Part shown: positions 41,100 through 54,000 of the stretch, piece by piece | Layout: each line of letters starts with the position of its first letter | Numbering within the stretch: position 1 is the first letter of the stretch | Assembly: GCA_019095985.1 (NCBI GenBank) | Contig: CM032663.1 | Coordinates: forward strand, 38,990,311-39,054,310 | DNA: 64,000 nucleotides | Source: Streblospio benedicti | Lineage: Eukaryota; Annelida; Polychaeta; Spionida; Spionidae | Reading direction: 5' to 3' | Made by a program: the position numbers and the translations under genes | Notes under the pieces: generated by a model | What the model was told of the DNA's origin: nothing | The model's database searches: none | Seen by the model: only the letters and a program-made list of their open reading frames with translations

Positions 41100-42715
41100 C
41101 ACGTTCTTCGTATAGTTTATGATCAGTTGTATAAACCTGTGCAAAAATAATTTGATTTACGAATTTCAATCTGGTTTTAGGCCTATGTTCTCTACTGACA
41201 CAGCTCTCACCTATTTGATTGACAAATTAAAAATTAATGTAGATAAGGGTTTGTATACTGGTGTAATTCTACTGGACCTACAAAAGGCTTTTGATACAGT
41301 GAATCATGATATATTATTAAGAAAGCTAAAATCAATTGGATGTGGTAAACTTGTTAATTGGTTCTCCTCATATTTATCAAATCGTCACCAATTTATAGAC
41401 ATCAAAGGCACTTGCTCTCAATCACAAATAATCAAGTGTGGCGTCCCACAGGGATCCATTCTTGGTCCTTTGTTATTTTCTATTTATGTTAACGATATGG
41501 AAAAAGCCATTGACTGTGATCTATGTCTATAGGCAGATGACTCCATGTTATTGGTAACCGGTAAAGATATAAATATAATAGAATCAAAATTGTCAGAAGA
41601 AATGAACAAAATTAAAAAATGGTTAGACATGAATAAACTCTCATTACATCTTGGTAAAACCGAAAGTATTGTTTTTGGTTCAAAAAGAAAACTTAATAAG
41701 GTATCATCTTTAAATGTCTATTGTAATAATATAAAAATTGAATCTAAGTCAAATGTTAAATATTTAGGAGTAATGATAGATCAAGATTTGTCAGGTAAAA
41801 CTATGGGAAATTCTATTATCAAACGCATAAATTCTGGTTTAAGATTCATGTTTAGAAAAAAAATTTTTTTTTTGAAATTTAAAGAACGCAAACTTCTGTG
41901 TATATCTTTATTGCAGTCCAGATTTGACTATGGCTACAATGTTTATTATAGAAATATAACAAAATGTGTAAAGAATAAGTTACAGACAGCACAAAACAAA
42001 ATTATAAGGTTTATTTTAGATTTTGATTGCAGAACACATTTGACAACCTCACATTTTAGGAAAGTTAATTTTTTAGATGTTGAGTCTAGGGTTAAATATC
42101 TGACACTGAACATGATGCACAATATATATTATGGAAAGTCACCACAATACTTATGTAATTTTAACAAAATCGAAGAAGTGCATCAACACAACACCAGAAA
42201 GAGCTTTAAATCCTATGTACTTCCTCATGTCAATAGCCAAGGTCTCACTTCTTTTATGTATAATGGTGCTAAATTATGGAATTCCTTACCTACTAACTTA
42301 AAATCAATAGAAAGTAAAAGCTCATTCAAGAGTAAATGTAAATTATTCCTTTTCAATAAAATGGTATCCACTGAAGATAGCGAATTTGTAATGTAAATAC
42401 CTCTCATGTAATATTATTATATCAGTATTTGTTGTATTAATTTTGTTCACTAGTCATCTTGTCACTGTGATAATATAATGTGGTCCACTATGGAAATAAG
42501 TTTTTGTTCAAAGCAAAGACTTTTAGTGCTCCTATTTATAATCTCATAGTACTAGTACCTTATTTCTTATGTTATTTATTCTAATGTTTAATTTTATTGG
42601 TTATCTTGTTTTTTTTTATATCTTGTTTTTCCTATTATATTATCTTGTTTTTATCTATTTAATGTAATACTACAATGTACAATGTTATTATAAATAAATA
42701 TCTGAATCTTAATCA
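41100..42715 (+). mobile_element. LINE (CR1/L2-like non-LTR retrotransposon), 5'-truncated, nearly intact RT
   Basis: Open reading runs 41119-41532 and 41545-42396 in one frame. Reverse-transcriptase blocks are clear: FQSGFRPMFSTDTALTYLID, LLDLQKAFDTVNHDILLRKL, CGVPQGSILGPLLFSIYVND, then ADDS, then WLDMNKLSLHLGKTE and YLGVMID. The C-terminal domain ends AKLWNSLPTNLKSIESKSSF. The only interruption is TAG where the Tyr of the YADD active site should be. The endonuclease and N-terminal part are missing, as in typical 5'-truncated copies. The 3' flank ends AT-rich near ATAAATAAATATCTG. Few breaks imply a recent insertion. Confidence 0.9.
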
Positions 42716-42856
42716 CTAACCTATAGTTGTCGTATTTATTATTTCTTGGTGTCAAAAATCAATCGCATATTGGTCTTTTATCATTCACAAATGTTTTTAC
42801 AGTGGATAATTTCTAAACTACGCTAAATTCAAAGGTTTTAACCGAATACCAGTCTC

Positions 42857-43104
42857 ATTCTATCATGACTAAAATCCACACTAAATGAGTGTCTGATTCG
42901 TTTTTATTTTGAAATAAATCATATCATAATGGTCTCATTGACATTTTGACCATGTGACGTCACGGACTAGACTAGTACCGTCACATTTTCTATGCAGCTG
43001 CTGACGTCGCACGGTCAAATGACAATGAGACTGTTATGATATGATTTATTTCAAAAAAAAACGAATCATATACTCATTTAGTGTGATTTTAGTCATGATA
43101 GAAT
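42857..43104. mobile_element. fold-back element with ATTCTATCATGACTAAAATC ends
   Basis: The left arm runs from ATTCTATCATGACTAAAATC through TGAAATAAATCATATCATAA, and the right arm repeats it inverted over about 80 bp. The centre holds GTGACGTC and GCTGCTGACGTCGC. Same family as 27600-28015. Confidence 0.8.
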
Positions 43105-43194
43105 TATTTATTGTCGTGTCAATCTTGAAATTGCGCATTGGTCTGATTTAGCCTCTAAACTTCGCTCAGGTAAATCAAACGTCAGCATGCTTTT

Positions 43195-43400
43195 TAAGAT
43201 TGATACCGAGTCATAAATTCTACATTCTATCATTCCGTGCAAAATCACCGCCAATAACCCACGCTGATTGGTCAATCTCCGTGCTCAATTTTTGCGATGG
43301 AAAATACGCTCCCAAAAAACACGGCGCTAGTCTAATTCCTGACAATATCAATACAGCCGCTGACGTAGCAAGGACTGTTTAGTTACCGGATTTTCATGCA
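43195..43400. mobile_element. related fold-back family fragment
   Basis: It shares ACATTCTATCATTC, CGCTGATTGGTCAA and ACAGCCGCTGACGT with the element at 27600-28015, in the same order. It is diverged, and no complete second arm is visible. Confidence 0.55.
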
Positions 43401-43519
43401 GTTTAGACTGACGCTTCACGGTCAAAACTGTGGAATGAGACGTCTCCGATATGCGCTCAAAACAAACGAAATTGACTTGAATGTTGAATGTTATAATATG
43501 ATTTATTTTATAATAAAAT

Positions 43520-43680
43520 GGATTTTAGTCATGATAGAATGGTGATTGACCACTCGATTGTCGTGTCAATCGCAAAATTGAGCATGCTGACATCTGATTT
43601 ACCCTCACTTCGTTCGGGTAAATCAGACGTCAGCATGCTCAATTTTGTGATTGACACTCCAATCTCGTGGTCAATTCCTA
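43520..43680. mobile_element. fold-back element, about 60-bp arms and 11-bp loop
   Basis: Left-arm words ATTGACCAC, AAAATTGAGCATGCTGAC and CTGATTTACCC return inverted after a loop near 43600-43615. TTTTAGTCATGATAGAATGG precedes it, as at 27930 and 43088. Confidence 0.8.
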
Positions 43681-43699
43681 CAGTTGATTGTCTAAATTT

Positions 43700-44519
43700 T
43701 TCCTGTGGCCAGCACAGGTGCAAAGTCCTCCCACACGGGAGGCCGTCAATCTGACCTGGGTGTGCCTTGGTAGACGTATCAGTCCACTCGAATGTGTATT
43801 CAAACCATCTGGATAGCCAGCGAGGTTTGTAAGTACGCATGCCTTGCAGGTTAATATTTGCAGGTTCAGCAATCCAAAAAGCTTACACAAGCAACTATAT
43901 GTAATTTGAACATTATTGGTTATGCAAAGTATTTGACTTGAAAGAAAAAAATGATAATAATTAGTTACAAATATAGAAAACAAGTACAAATGTTTTGCAT
44001 TTCTTGGACATGATATAAATCTATCAATGCATTTGTAGCCAAAGTTAGGATAGAGAACTACTGCTACTACATTCAAGGGTTTATGCAGTTGCTTGTCAAC
44101 TGAAGAGAGTGTCCCAGTTTATAGGGTACACAGCTGACGGTGTCTCACACCAGCTCTCTATGCATCTCTAACAAGCTCGTCTGTATTAGGAGGTTGCAGT
44201 CCTTCAATTAAAATTTCATATATTCCACCGAAGTCTTTCTTCGATGGCCTGTACATGTACCTGACAACTATAGGGATCTCGATGTCCATGACAAAATCGA
44301 TGCAAGAGGAGGATTGTTGCATTAATTATTATGTCTGTACCATCTGATATGTCAAGAGCGCAGTTTTGAGCTAGGACACCTCCACGTTCCTTGACATTTT
44401 ATGGTGCATAGTGGAAGAGGTATCATCATGAGGTTTAACTTCGCAAATCCAACGTATCAATAGATCTGTCATTGCAACGCACCCACTGAAGGTCTGCAGC
44501 ATGAAGCAAGGCAGAATGG
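43700..44519. other. no confident gene
   Basis: Short frames only. The last part may be decayed 3' sequence of the minus-strand LINE that follows. Confidence 0.35.
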
Positions 44520-46010
44520 ATACAGGCTCAGAGCATTTTCCTATGGGTTTTTAAAGATACAGGTTTGGATGTCAGAATAGGGAGCAGCTTCTTGAACTTT
44601 CCAATTGTAGTATTGCATCGGGTGCTGACTGCGAGTTTGCATCGTCCTCTTGAGCATAATAAATCTCCAAGATAGCATAAATTGGGCTCTACATCAAGCA
44701 TGGACCCATTCCTTTCAACCTGGATATCTGGTCTACCATCTGTCGTACAAGCTTCACCCTGACATCTTAGATGTCTGTGCACCCAAAGCTGTGAGTAGGC
44801 GATGGTGTTAACACCTACACCACTGCGGCACACGGCACATGGGCACTTGCCAAAATCCTTGAGAACGTCATAACCAACACCAGGCACCATTATCTTAGTC
44901 GTCATGTTGACTCTTAACATCGTGTTGCTCCATGGTGTCCTTTCAGGCCTTCAGCTTTGTAATATGCTCATCTGTTAAGTCTACTGTGACCACCAAGTCA
45001 TCCGCGAATACAGTGAGTAACTCCCCAAGGCACACCAGAACGGAACTGACATGATAAGGTCTCTAACACGATGATAGATACTACACAGTAGAGGGCTAAG
45101 GACAGAGTCCTGATTCACACCTACCCCCACTCCTAACTTCTCACTGTGTTGTTCATTAACCACCACTCGACTTCTGGCATTGGAAACATGCCCTGAAATA
45201 ACACAATCTGCCAATTCCTTTTGATTTTTCAACCCAGCAGTAAAGTCTACTTGGTGCGGTTTGCTTTTTGCTGCTATGTACACTCAGCATTGACCACCAC
45301 AGGAATTTTCTTCGTACATGGACAAAAGCTTTCTCCAGATCGACAAACGCAAGATAGAGTGGTCTATTGGCAACAAGGTACTTCTCTTGTACTTGGCGCA
45401 CTGTGAAGATGGCATCAGTCATGCTTTGATCCAGGATAAATTCGAACTGCATCGCATCAATGTTGGCCGTAGAACGGATGAAAGAGTCCATCACCCTCTC
45501 AAGCAACTTCATTGCTTGGTCAGTCAGCTTAAGTCCACGGTAGTTGCCAAGGTCAAGAGTTTCTCCATTACATTTTTAGAGATAGAGGATGAAACTCTCC
45601 TCTAAATCCCTAGGAATTGAGCTGTAACATAAAAGACAGGTTCAGCCAACTCCCTTATAAGTGCCACACCCTCCTCTCCAGTAGCGTTTAGCATGTCCGC
45701 CATGATGCCCGAAGGACCAGCAGCTCTACAAGATTTCATCTTCCTGGGAACCTTGTGGGTCCATTACTGAGGGGACCACTGGGAGCAGATCACAAAGGCG
45801 AACTCAACATTGAGCAATCTTGCAAAGTGCTCAACCCATTCCTTCATCTTTTCCGTATCACTTAGTGAGAGTTCTCTTAAACACTCTAGTGTCATTGGGA
45901 GAGATGTCACAGAACACTTCCTTCTCTGCTTCCAACTTAGCACCCCAAACAACCCACTATGCATTATGCTTTGCTTCAGTATATCGATATTGGCTTCATC
46001 TGGCTTGCCA
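44520..46010 (-). mobile_element. decayed LINE of a second family (minus strand)
   Basis: Read on the minus strand, successive fragments in different frames give WKQ...MKEWVEHFARLLNVEF, then AMKLLERVMDSFIRSTANID, LYLAFVDLEKAF, GVGVNQDSVLSPLL, then a Cys-rich CPCAVCRSGVGVN and NLCYLGDLLC. This is the order of a non-LTR reverse transcriptase followed by a zinc-finger-like segment and a CYLGD block. Several frame changes and stops separate the pieces, so the copy is old and inactive. Confidence 0.8.
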
Positions 46011-46481
46011 GCTTTGATCAGGGCTTAGAAAGTTTTGAATCAAGCTCTCTTCTCATTGACAGCATCATCCACTATGACGTCCCAGCACCAGGTCTCAAAC
46101 TTCCAGCTATTAAAGACACCACCCTCCAGAACAGAGAATAAATGATTATTCAAACTAAGTTGTGCTGTGCACATTAATGTTCAAGAAAATACCTTACTAA
46201 AAGCAATGGATAGTGTTGATTTAAACAAAGTGCACGTTGTAACTATCATGTTCTTTTGAAAGTGTGCCATGTCTCCGAGAAAAGTGGAAGGAGCAGGCAA
46301 TCAAGATTGATGTAGTCATAGTAATGATTAAATGATGCTGATGTATTTTTTGTTTTTTTACTTCATGGTTGATATTTTTGACATGACTACAAAAGTCAAT
46401 ATAGCATTGTACGTGTGTTGAATCTGCGACAATGTGACAAATAGCATTAAAACTGGGAGATGGGAGAGGGGCAAGAAAGAT

Positions 46482-46535
46482 TTTGGGAGATGGGAGAACA
46501 ATTAGGTGAAAAAAATGGGAGATGGGAGATTGGCA
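46482..46535. repeat. GGGAGATGGGAGA repeat, copy 2
   Basis: Direct copy of the motif order seen at 40829-40890. Confidence 0.6.
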
Positions 46536-46559
46536 ACCCTTATACCCCCACCCCCAATC

Positions 46560-46805
46560 CCGAGATCAAGCAGGCTCAGGAGCTTTTGCTTGGGGTAGAG
46601 AAGGAATGCAGCAAGGTTGAACTGGGACTCAAACCCCGCAAAACAAAGTCTTTTGGCTTCAACATAATTGATCCTGAGCTTCTACACTGGCACAGAATCG
46701 AATGGCAAGATGACTTCAAATATCTTGGGTCTTGGGAGCTCAGAAAACTGTATCAAAATCTGCAAAGCCTTTCCCTGGAAAGCTTTGAACAATGTGTTTC
46801 ACAGA
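46560..46805 (+). mobile_element. LINE reverse-transcriptase fragment (plus strand)
   Basis: IKQAQELLLGVEKECSKVEL, KPRKTKSFGFNI and IEWQDDFKYLGSW are the region just after the YADD box in another LINE family (LLxxVExxxxxxGLxxNxxKTK...F.YLGS). Only this block is present. Confidence 0.7.
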
Positions 46806-47005
46806 AACTTAACTTCACAATAACCTTACAAATTTGTCAATGAACTTATAGTATAAATAGTTCGGCTGTAGTAAAATTATGCAAATTGTATCGCATTAAT
46901 TCTCTGACGGCTACTCTATATGATCATGAAAATGTCCATAAAACAGTTGGGTTGTGGTCAAGCTTGTTTAGCAATCTAGAAAACATGTGACGTATGTGTG
47001 TAAAA

Positions 47006-47164
47006 GCAGCAGCAGCAGCAGCAGAAGCAGTAGCAGCAGCAGCAATGGAAGCAGCAGTGGAAGCAGCAGCAGTGGAAGCAGCAGCAGCGGAAGCAGCAGC
47101 AGCGGAAGCAGCAGCAGAAGCAGCGCGCTAGCTAGAAACAGAAGCAGAAACAGAAGCAGAAGCA
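47006..47164 (+). repeat. imperfect (GCA/GAAGCA)n repeat
   Basis: AGCAGC units interspersed with GGAAGC and AGAAGC. The open frame through it (Ser-rich one way, Leu-rich the other) follows from the triplet repeat, not from a gene. Confidence 0.85.
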
Positions 47165-47650
47165 ACTATAACATCAATAATTCCCGGATGGGAGACGAAT
47201 GAGATGGAGGACCAATGAGATCAGATACCAATGAGATGTATCCTCTACAGGTAGGCGTTTTCAGCAGAAGAATTCCCTGTGTCGAGTTTTCTTTTTTGCA
47301 CCTAGTCTTACTAAATAATAATTATATCGATGCCCGATAGTTAAAGCTAGATTAATTATCATTCAGGCTCAGAGACCCAGGAGGAATGAGACCATTTTAT
47401 ATACACGGTGCACGTCTTCTATCATATCTTCCCTTGCGTTGGCAGCTTCAGAGCTCTAAAACAGTCATGGTGATATAGTTCTTTGATTTCAGAACTACAG
47501 TCTAGGAGATAGAGTTGTAGTATTCGAGATGTTGTCTGACTAGTGTGTACAGGAAGATGAGCGGCTCTAAATCTATGTTCTCAAAAGACCTGCACAAACC
47601 AAGTTGACGGTGTTCTTTTGCAACCCAAAGTTCTGACTGAATGCGAAAGC

Positions 47651-47726
47651 TTCCCCCCCCCTTCCCCCTTTTCTTTTCTTCTTTTCTGTTTTTCTTTTTC
47701 TTTTTTTCTCTTTTCTTTTTTTTTTT
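47651..47726. repeat. pyrimidine tract, one interruption
   Basis: About 76 bases of C then T/C on the plus strand with a single G. Such tracts can form triplex DNA and are error-prone in assembly. Confidence 0.85.
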
Positions 47727-48075
47727 GCTAGAGTCTACCCATTCAATAAAAAGTGTCTAGTCTTTTTAAGCCGGCGCATGTCGATATCGCGCCGGTGCAC
47801 TACAACAATTTCAAACGAGTACAACCAACTGACCTTCACCTTCAAGCAGAAAGAAAATGGCTTTGAACTTTGACAAATATTGATAATAATACAGTTATCA
47901 CTGTTATATATGATTCTCATGGACACCTGTTCATGGGAATGGTGGCAACTTTATTAACATATTATAGTACTATTAGTGATTGGATATTCTATTCAAATGT
48001 GTGAAATTTAAAGCTAATGATGAAAAAAAGTAGACAAGGTGGTTTTAAAAAGTGTTCACGAAAGTACCGCATGAC

Positions 48076-51000
48076 ATGAAAGGTGTCCGATATGCTGTAT
48101 GTGCGTTAAGCACACTGTCAAAGCAACCCAAGACTATAAGATTGAAATCATCTGCGGGAAACTACTCCATTTCAAGAACGATGGCTAGGCACAATCCTAT
48201 ACTTTTTCAACAGACTTCACAATTCCATACGTCATGGATTGCTTGTGGTATGGACATTTCTAGCATTGAGCTAGCTGGTCACTGCACACGGTATAAGCCT
48301 GATTGGACGCTACATGAGTGCAAACTTAAATGTATTCATGAGAAAAGACCAAAAGGAATGGAGTTTTTAGTTCGATATATTGGTAAGTAATGTCACACTC
48401 TTCCGTTTCTTGTTGAGGTATGCTTCGTGGCTCTTAAACATGAACAGCATCCTCCATCACTGTAAATTGCTTGGGGAGAAATGACAGACCTATGATTCAA
48501 TGGATGCGTGGTGTAAAGCCTAATGATGATACCAGTAAGTTCAGACCACCTAGAAATTGGGTATCACAGATATTAATTATGCTCTTTGTAAGGGAGACTC
48601 AGGTGGCTAAGTCATACATGTATGTTGATAGCAGCTCAAGTTGGATTATCAAAGTAAGAAAGCTTGTAATAGAATGAGAGAAAATTAAGCAGGGGAAGAC
48701 CAAAACAGACTTGGGACTTAGTCTTATAGAAAGGTCAAGCAAGTCTTAGAATGGGTCTAATAGTTCTTAATGACCAAAATGCTTGGAGAGGATGGTTAAT
48801 ATGTAGACTGGGCAGCCAAGCCACACCCTTTGCATGAGGAATAATTAGGGCCTGTTCAATTAAGAATTAGATTTGATCCATGATCATATTGTTACCACAA
48901 ATTTAATCAGACAATTTGTGATCAGCTAATTAAAATCCAAATCAGGGTAAGAAATAAACTGGTTGCAGTCACTGGGATGGTATGAAGTGTCTCTCTGACA
49001 AGCTTATAATTGGACTGATGTACTGCTAAGTTAAAAAATTTCAAAATTTCAAAGCTTGTAATTACTTGTCTATTAGTGGCTAACTAAGTTTTATGCTGTC
49101 AGTCATAAAAACATTTTAGTTTATTTTGAAATATGTATAAGTTACAAAATTAACTTCTAGTATTAAAATGTTTATTGTAATAGATGCATGTCTTTGAATA
49201 TCAGAATTTGAAACAACTTGTTCTTTAATTTCTAAATTTTGGTAATCTGTTAATAGATAAAGATTGCTGTGTGATCCTTTAAATTTGATTTTATATTCCA
49301 GACACAGCTGCATCACTTCCAACAGAAGTGCGAGACAATATGCCTGTAGTTGTAGCGACTCATGGTTCACCGGGCTCCTATAAAGATCTTGTACTTGTTA
49401 TAGAACCCTTGATTGACAAAGGAGCACGGCTTGTTTTACCCAATATGCCAGGTACAGCAAGATTCCCTTTATTTGATATTTGGATTTTATTTGCTTTAAT
49501 GAAATAGGGCTCGTTACTGTTTTAGAATTAATTTAGAAAATATTAAAAGCATTACACTGCTTTGTCATTATTCAATTCAAATTTATTTCAGTAAAGTGCT
49601 AAACAAATTATTATCTGTGCAGATTTCATAATGTTGAAGGGATTTTTGGTTAAAAGCTGACTATGACAATTAATCATTATTGAATTTAATGCCTTCATGC
49701 AGTTTATTCTGAGGCATGTCAATTGATTTGCAGGATTTGATTATACCCAATTTGTTGATGAATCTGACAAGTTTGATTTCCGACACACAACGACAGAGAG
49801 ACTAAACTTTCTGAAGGCTTTTCTCAGTGCTGTTGATATTCCAAGGTAATGTGTTTTTCTCTCCTGAATTTGAAACAATTCATGTATTTGAGACAGCGGA
49901 CCGGCCATAGTTGGTTTTTACATGATCAAATGAGCTATTCTTTATAGATTATCTGTATTGTGATAAGAAATATGTAAACTTTGTATCATAAATTTGTTTG
50001 TTTTCAGTTTTCCAACTGTCAATATTTAGTGTAATAGATGTTTGTAGGCTGGACTTTGCAGTAGGGCACAGCGCAGGCGCTTACCCTATCACAGTTCTAG
50101 CAGCAGAGATGAAGGCCAAGGGGGCAGCACTAGTCAGCCCAGCCCCTGGACACACATATCCCAGGTAACTGCTTCAAATCATCATCCCACATGTAACATT
50201 ACATCTAGACTACATGAGAAAAAAAATATCTAGCTCTTTATAGGCACTGTTTCTACCTTTGAAACTAAAAATTGTTACAAAATGTAAGGTATATTCATTC
50301 AAAAGTTTTCATTGCAAATTAATGTGCACATACAATTGTACTAGTACCTTGTACATTTAACTAAGTACCATTGAAAAGTCAATTTTTTATTTGTCTTGTT
50401 TACATCTGATCATAATCCTGGTTCATAAAAATATAATTATTAGAAACCTGCCAAAGTGACGTAGTATATTTCTACTTCTTTTTATGTATTATGGCATCAT
50501 GATATGCTACTTTAAGTATATGACTATAAAGCTACAAAAAATCAATTTGAATACAGTCAATTCACTACATATCATTAACCGGAAACATGGCAATGGGCGC
50601 AACATTGATATCTCACAATGAATTAGTGACCCAGTCAAGCTTTGTTTTATTTATTTATCACCACATATGGTATATACTTTACATCCACCCTTATCAATCT
50701 AGATTTTGACCTGTGCGTCAAGCTTGTATCTTGTATAAGAATAGTCATCAGTTTTACATGATCTGTAGTAAATCTTGGGTATTTCTTCTGTTAAAACTGT
50801 ACCAATATTAATTGCTAATTTAATGTGAAAACTGTGGTGAAAAAGATGTGTAAATTCAAAATTAAGTAAATGCTATGTGTTTACAACTCAAACAAATTTT
50901 TTATGTGGAAATTTTGAACAAATTATGCTGGCTTTATGCATACTTATAGCATCTTCAATGATTACTTCAAGGTACTTTGCCACCTCAAGCTCAATCATTG

Positions 51001-54000
51001 ATATTGATGAACTTAACCGACAATTGTGGTTTGATAACAAACATCGTATGATCTAAAAAGCTCCAACAATTTTTTATATTCCTTTTTTGACACCAACATT
51101 CTTTGGCATCAACATTTCTTTTACATCATTTAGGTTAACATATTTGACCTTGACAGCAGATGCAATAGAAATTTATTATATTTAGACACTTATGCTACTT
51201 TTAATATTTATGATGAGAAAACTTTTTTTAATTGTTTTTGCGACATATAACTCATATCTACATAGAGGTTGACCTTTGCAATCGTGTCGCTGGATGGAAT
51301 TGAAAACTTAGTTTTACGAATGTGGGCCACCAGCTAGCAATCTCATAATGTTCAATTGTGTACCTACAAAGATGTATATGAACAATGAATTGTTCCTAAT
51401 TTGATTAGGAAAAGTAGTTCAGACTTTCATAAATACGTGTTTCATACGTTGAGTTTATTACTGATTACTGTTTCAATGAACTGATTAATAAGTTTTTTAT
51501 CACATGAATCGGCCATTTATATCCTTGGAAAAATATTGCAACATCTGTGTGATGAAAAACGTCATAAAATTTACAACCTGGTATTCTGGTTATTTTTACC
51601 TTTTTTCTTTACTTTGACAAACAAGTACCGGTAGGTTGTTTATTTTATAGTTCAAAAGAAATAGCACTTAAGTTTTGCATATTACCCTGATAATTTACAT
51701 ATCTATTTAATGAGAAACTTGCATAGAATCACATCCCCACAAAATATTATACCTATACTTTTATAAATAAAAACTTTAAAACAAAATTACATTTTTAAAC
51801 ATTAAAGGAAATAAATGATGTGCAAAATTTGTGGATGTTATCACGTGTTTATTGTTCTTAGCTGATAATGTTATGATCATGTAGTACATGTGTGACAGAA
51901 ATGTGTGATGATCATATGATATAAGCACTTAACTAAGGATATCTTTGTGATGCAGATGAATTTTCTAGACTGAAAAGTTAAACGTAGCCTGGCACTAATT
52001 AAAATTGATGCAAGGCTGTGATTGATAAGCATATCTGCACTATGGCTGCGATATGCTGTATACTCCCAGCAAGTTGAGAAGATATAGTGTGACAAGGATG
52101 CCAATGACTTGGTGTGAATGTAGTCGTCTGAGGTCACTTGGGGCAATAAACCAGACATCTAAATCTTTTACATTTTGTATATTACAAAAAATAAACATCA
52201 CCCTATGTCATTCAATTACGCTACGGTTGATATTTCAAATCATTTTTAGTTAAATACCATAAATTCCACCTGTTATTTTCCAACCATTAGAAACTGCTTG
52301 ATTTTACTTATAGTGCATACGCATACATGATGCACTAGATTTAATAGGAAAATATATAATCTGTTTATATGATTAATAACCAAGTGTTATTGGTATTATA
52401 ATACAAAAATAGTATTAATTTCTTAAGTATGAAACAACACTGACTATATTGTAGAATTGTATCATTTACTCGCTGCAGGGCTGCTGAGCCGGTATGGCTG
52501 ACAAAGTTTGTTGACCTACTGGTGACCACTCCGTCCACTCATAAATTTGGACTCTGGCTTCTCGACCAGATCGGCAGGATTGTCTCAGGGATTCCAGCAA
52601 AGAACATAGATCACATGGTTGCTGTGCTTCAGAACGCAACTGGCATTGAGTTTGATATGGTAATACTGTCATTAGCTTTATTGTTGTCTTGCATGTTTTC
52701 TATCTGATTTTTTGTGTAATGGATATGATATTTTTAAATGAAGGAATTAGGAGTTGAAAATTTATTAAGTGAAACATTTTGGAAAAAACACGATTCGTAC
52801 ATCCAATACCAACCAACCAATTTTCACTTATGTCCCAATAGCAATTTAGCAACCAAATGTATGAAATCACTATTTAGATATGTGCAGCAGTTGAGCGGCT
52901 GGAAAAACGGTTATTTCCTGTGATATTCTTCTACTGTGAAAAAGATCCTATAGTGTGGTGTCATGACAGTGAAAAATATGCAAAGGCGTTTGGGATAACG
53001 CCTAAAATGACAGATCACGTTAATGAGGAAGGTGTGCTTACTGAGGAAGGTAGGAGTACATTTAATTATTCTAAATTTCATTAGGTATATTCTTTTTTTT
53101 TTTAGTAAACAGCGAGTGGTATAGTGGATACAGGTGGTTCAGAAAGAATGTATTCTTTGATATTGTTGTAAATGTTAGTAGTTGATTAGTTATTAATGCG
53201 AGTCACTATTGCAGATTAAAGCAAAATAATTTAACTTTAACATTTTACAATGCACATATTATGTCTTCAGGTATTCCAGACCCCAAAAGACATGCAAAAG
53301 CGTTGAGGTTTCCAAAACGCTCACACTATCCACAGAAGGATCCAGTGCTTATTGAGGTATTGTCAAGTGTCATATTTTTTTTTTATTATTAAAGATGTGT
53401 TCATTAGAAGTTGAAAAGCAAAAACAAAATGATTTTTAATACCGGTATTATATATTTGAAGAATTCATTTTAACAATAGCTAAGTATTGGATTTTAAAAT
53501 ATCTAATATTTCGATGACTATCAGTCCATCTTGTTCACAGAAACGAGATAATTTACTCAGAAGTAAACAACCTTGAATGAGTGTTGGTTCAGTCCCCCTG
53601 GCTGCCTCTTCCTCCTTACTTCCAAGTAAATGACCTCGTTTTTTGTGAACAAAGTGGTCTGTTAGTCATCAAAATATTAGAGGTATTTTAAAATCCAATA
53701 ATTAGCTATTTTTAAAATGAATTCTTCAAATAGATAGTATCAAATACATAGCTAATGAACTTGTTTGATAATTTTTAATATGTGAACTGAATTTAATTTT
53801 GGGACAGATTGACAGATTGTCCCTCTTCCTTTGTTGTACAAGATATTACTAATTAATGGCATGGCAGATACAGCACAGATTTGGTCAAATATCTATGAAT
53901 ATTGCTATGAAAATTTCAATCATACGTTCAAACATGTATATTTGCAAACCATTAGAATTATACACATGATGTATACAAATGACCACTTTTGAAGCTGAAC

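Noticed and set aside
46987-47202. Ser-rich open frame
   Set aside because: Produced by the GCA-type triplet repeat. No ATG of its own, no domain and no splice context.
48471-48677. Possible extra hydrolase exon
   Set aside because: It would break phase between 48382 and 49302. The sequence matches a LINE 3' region instead.
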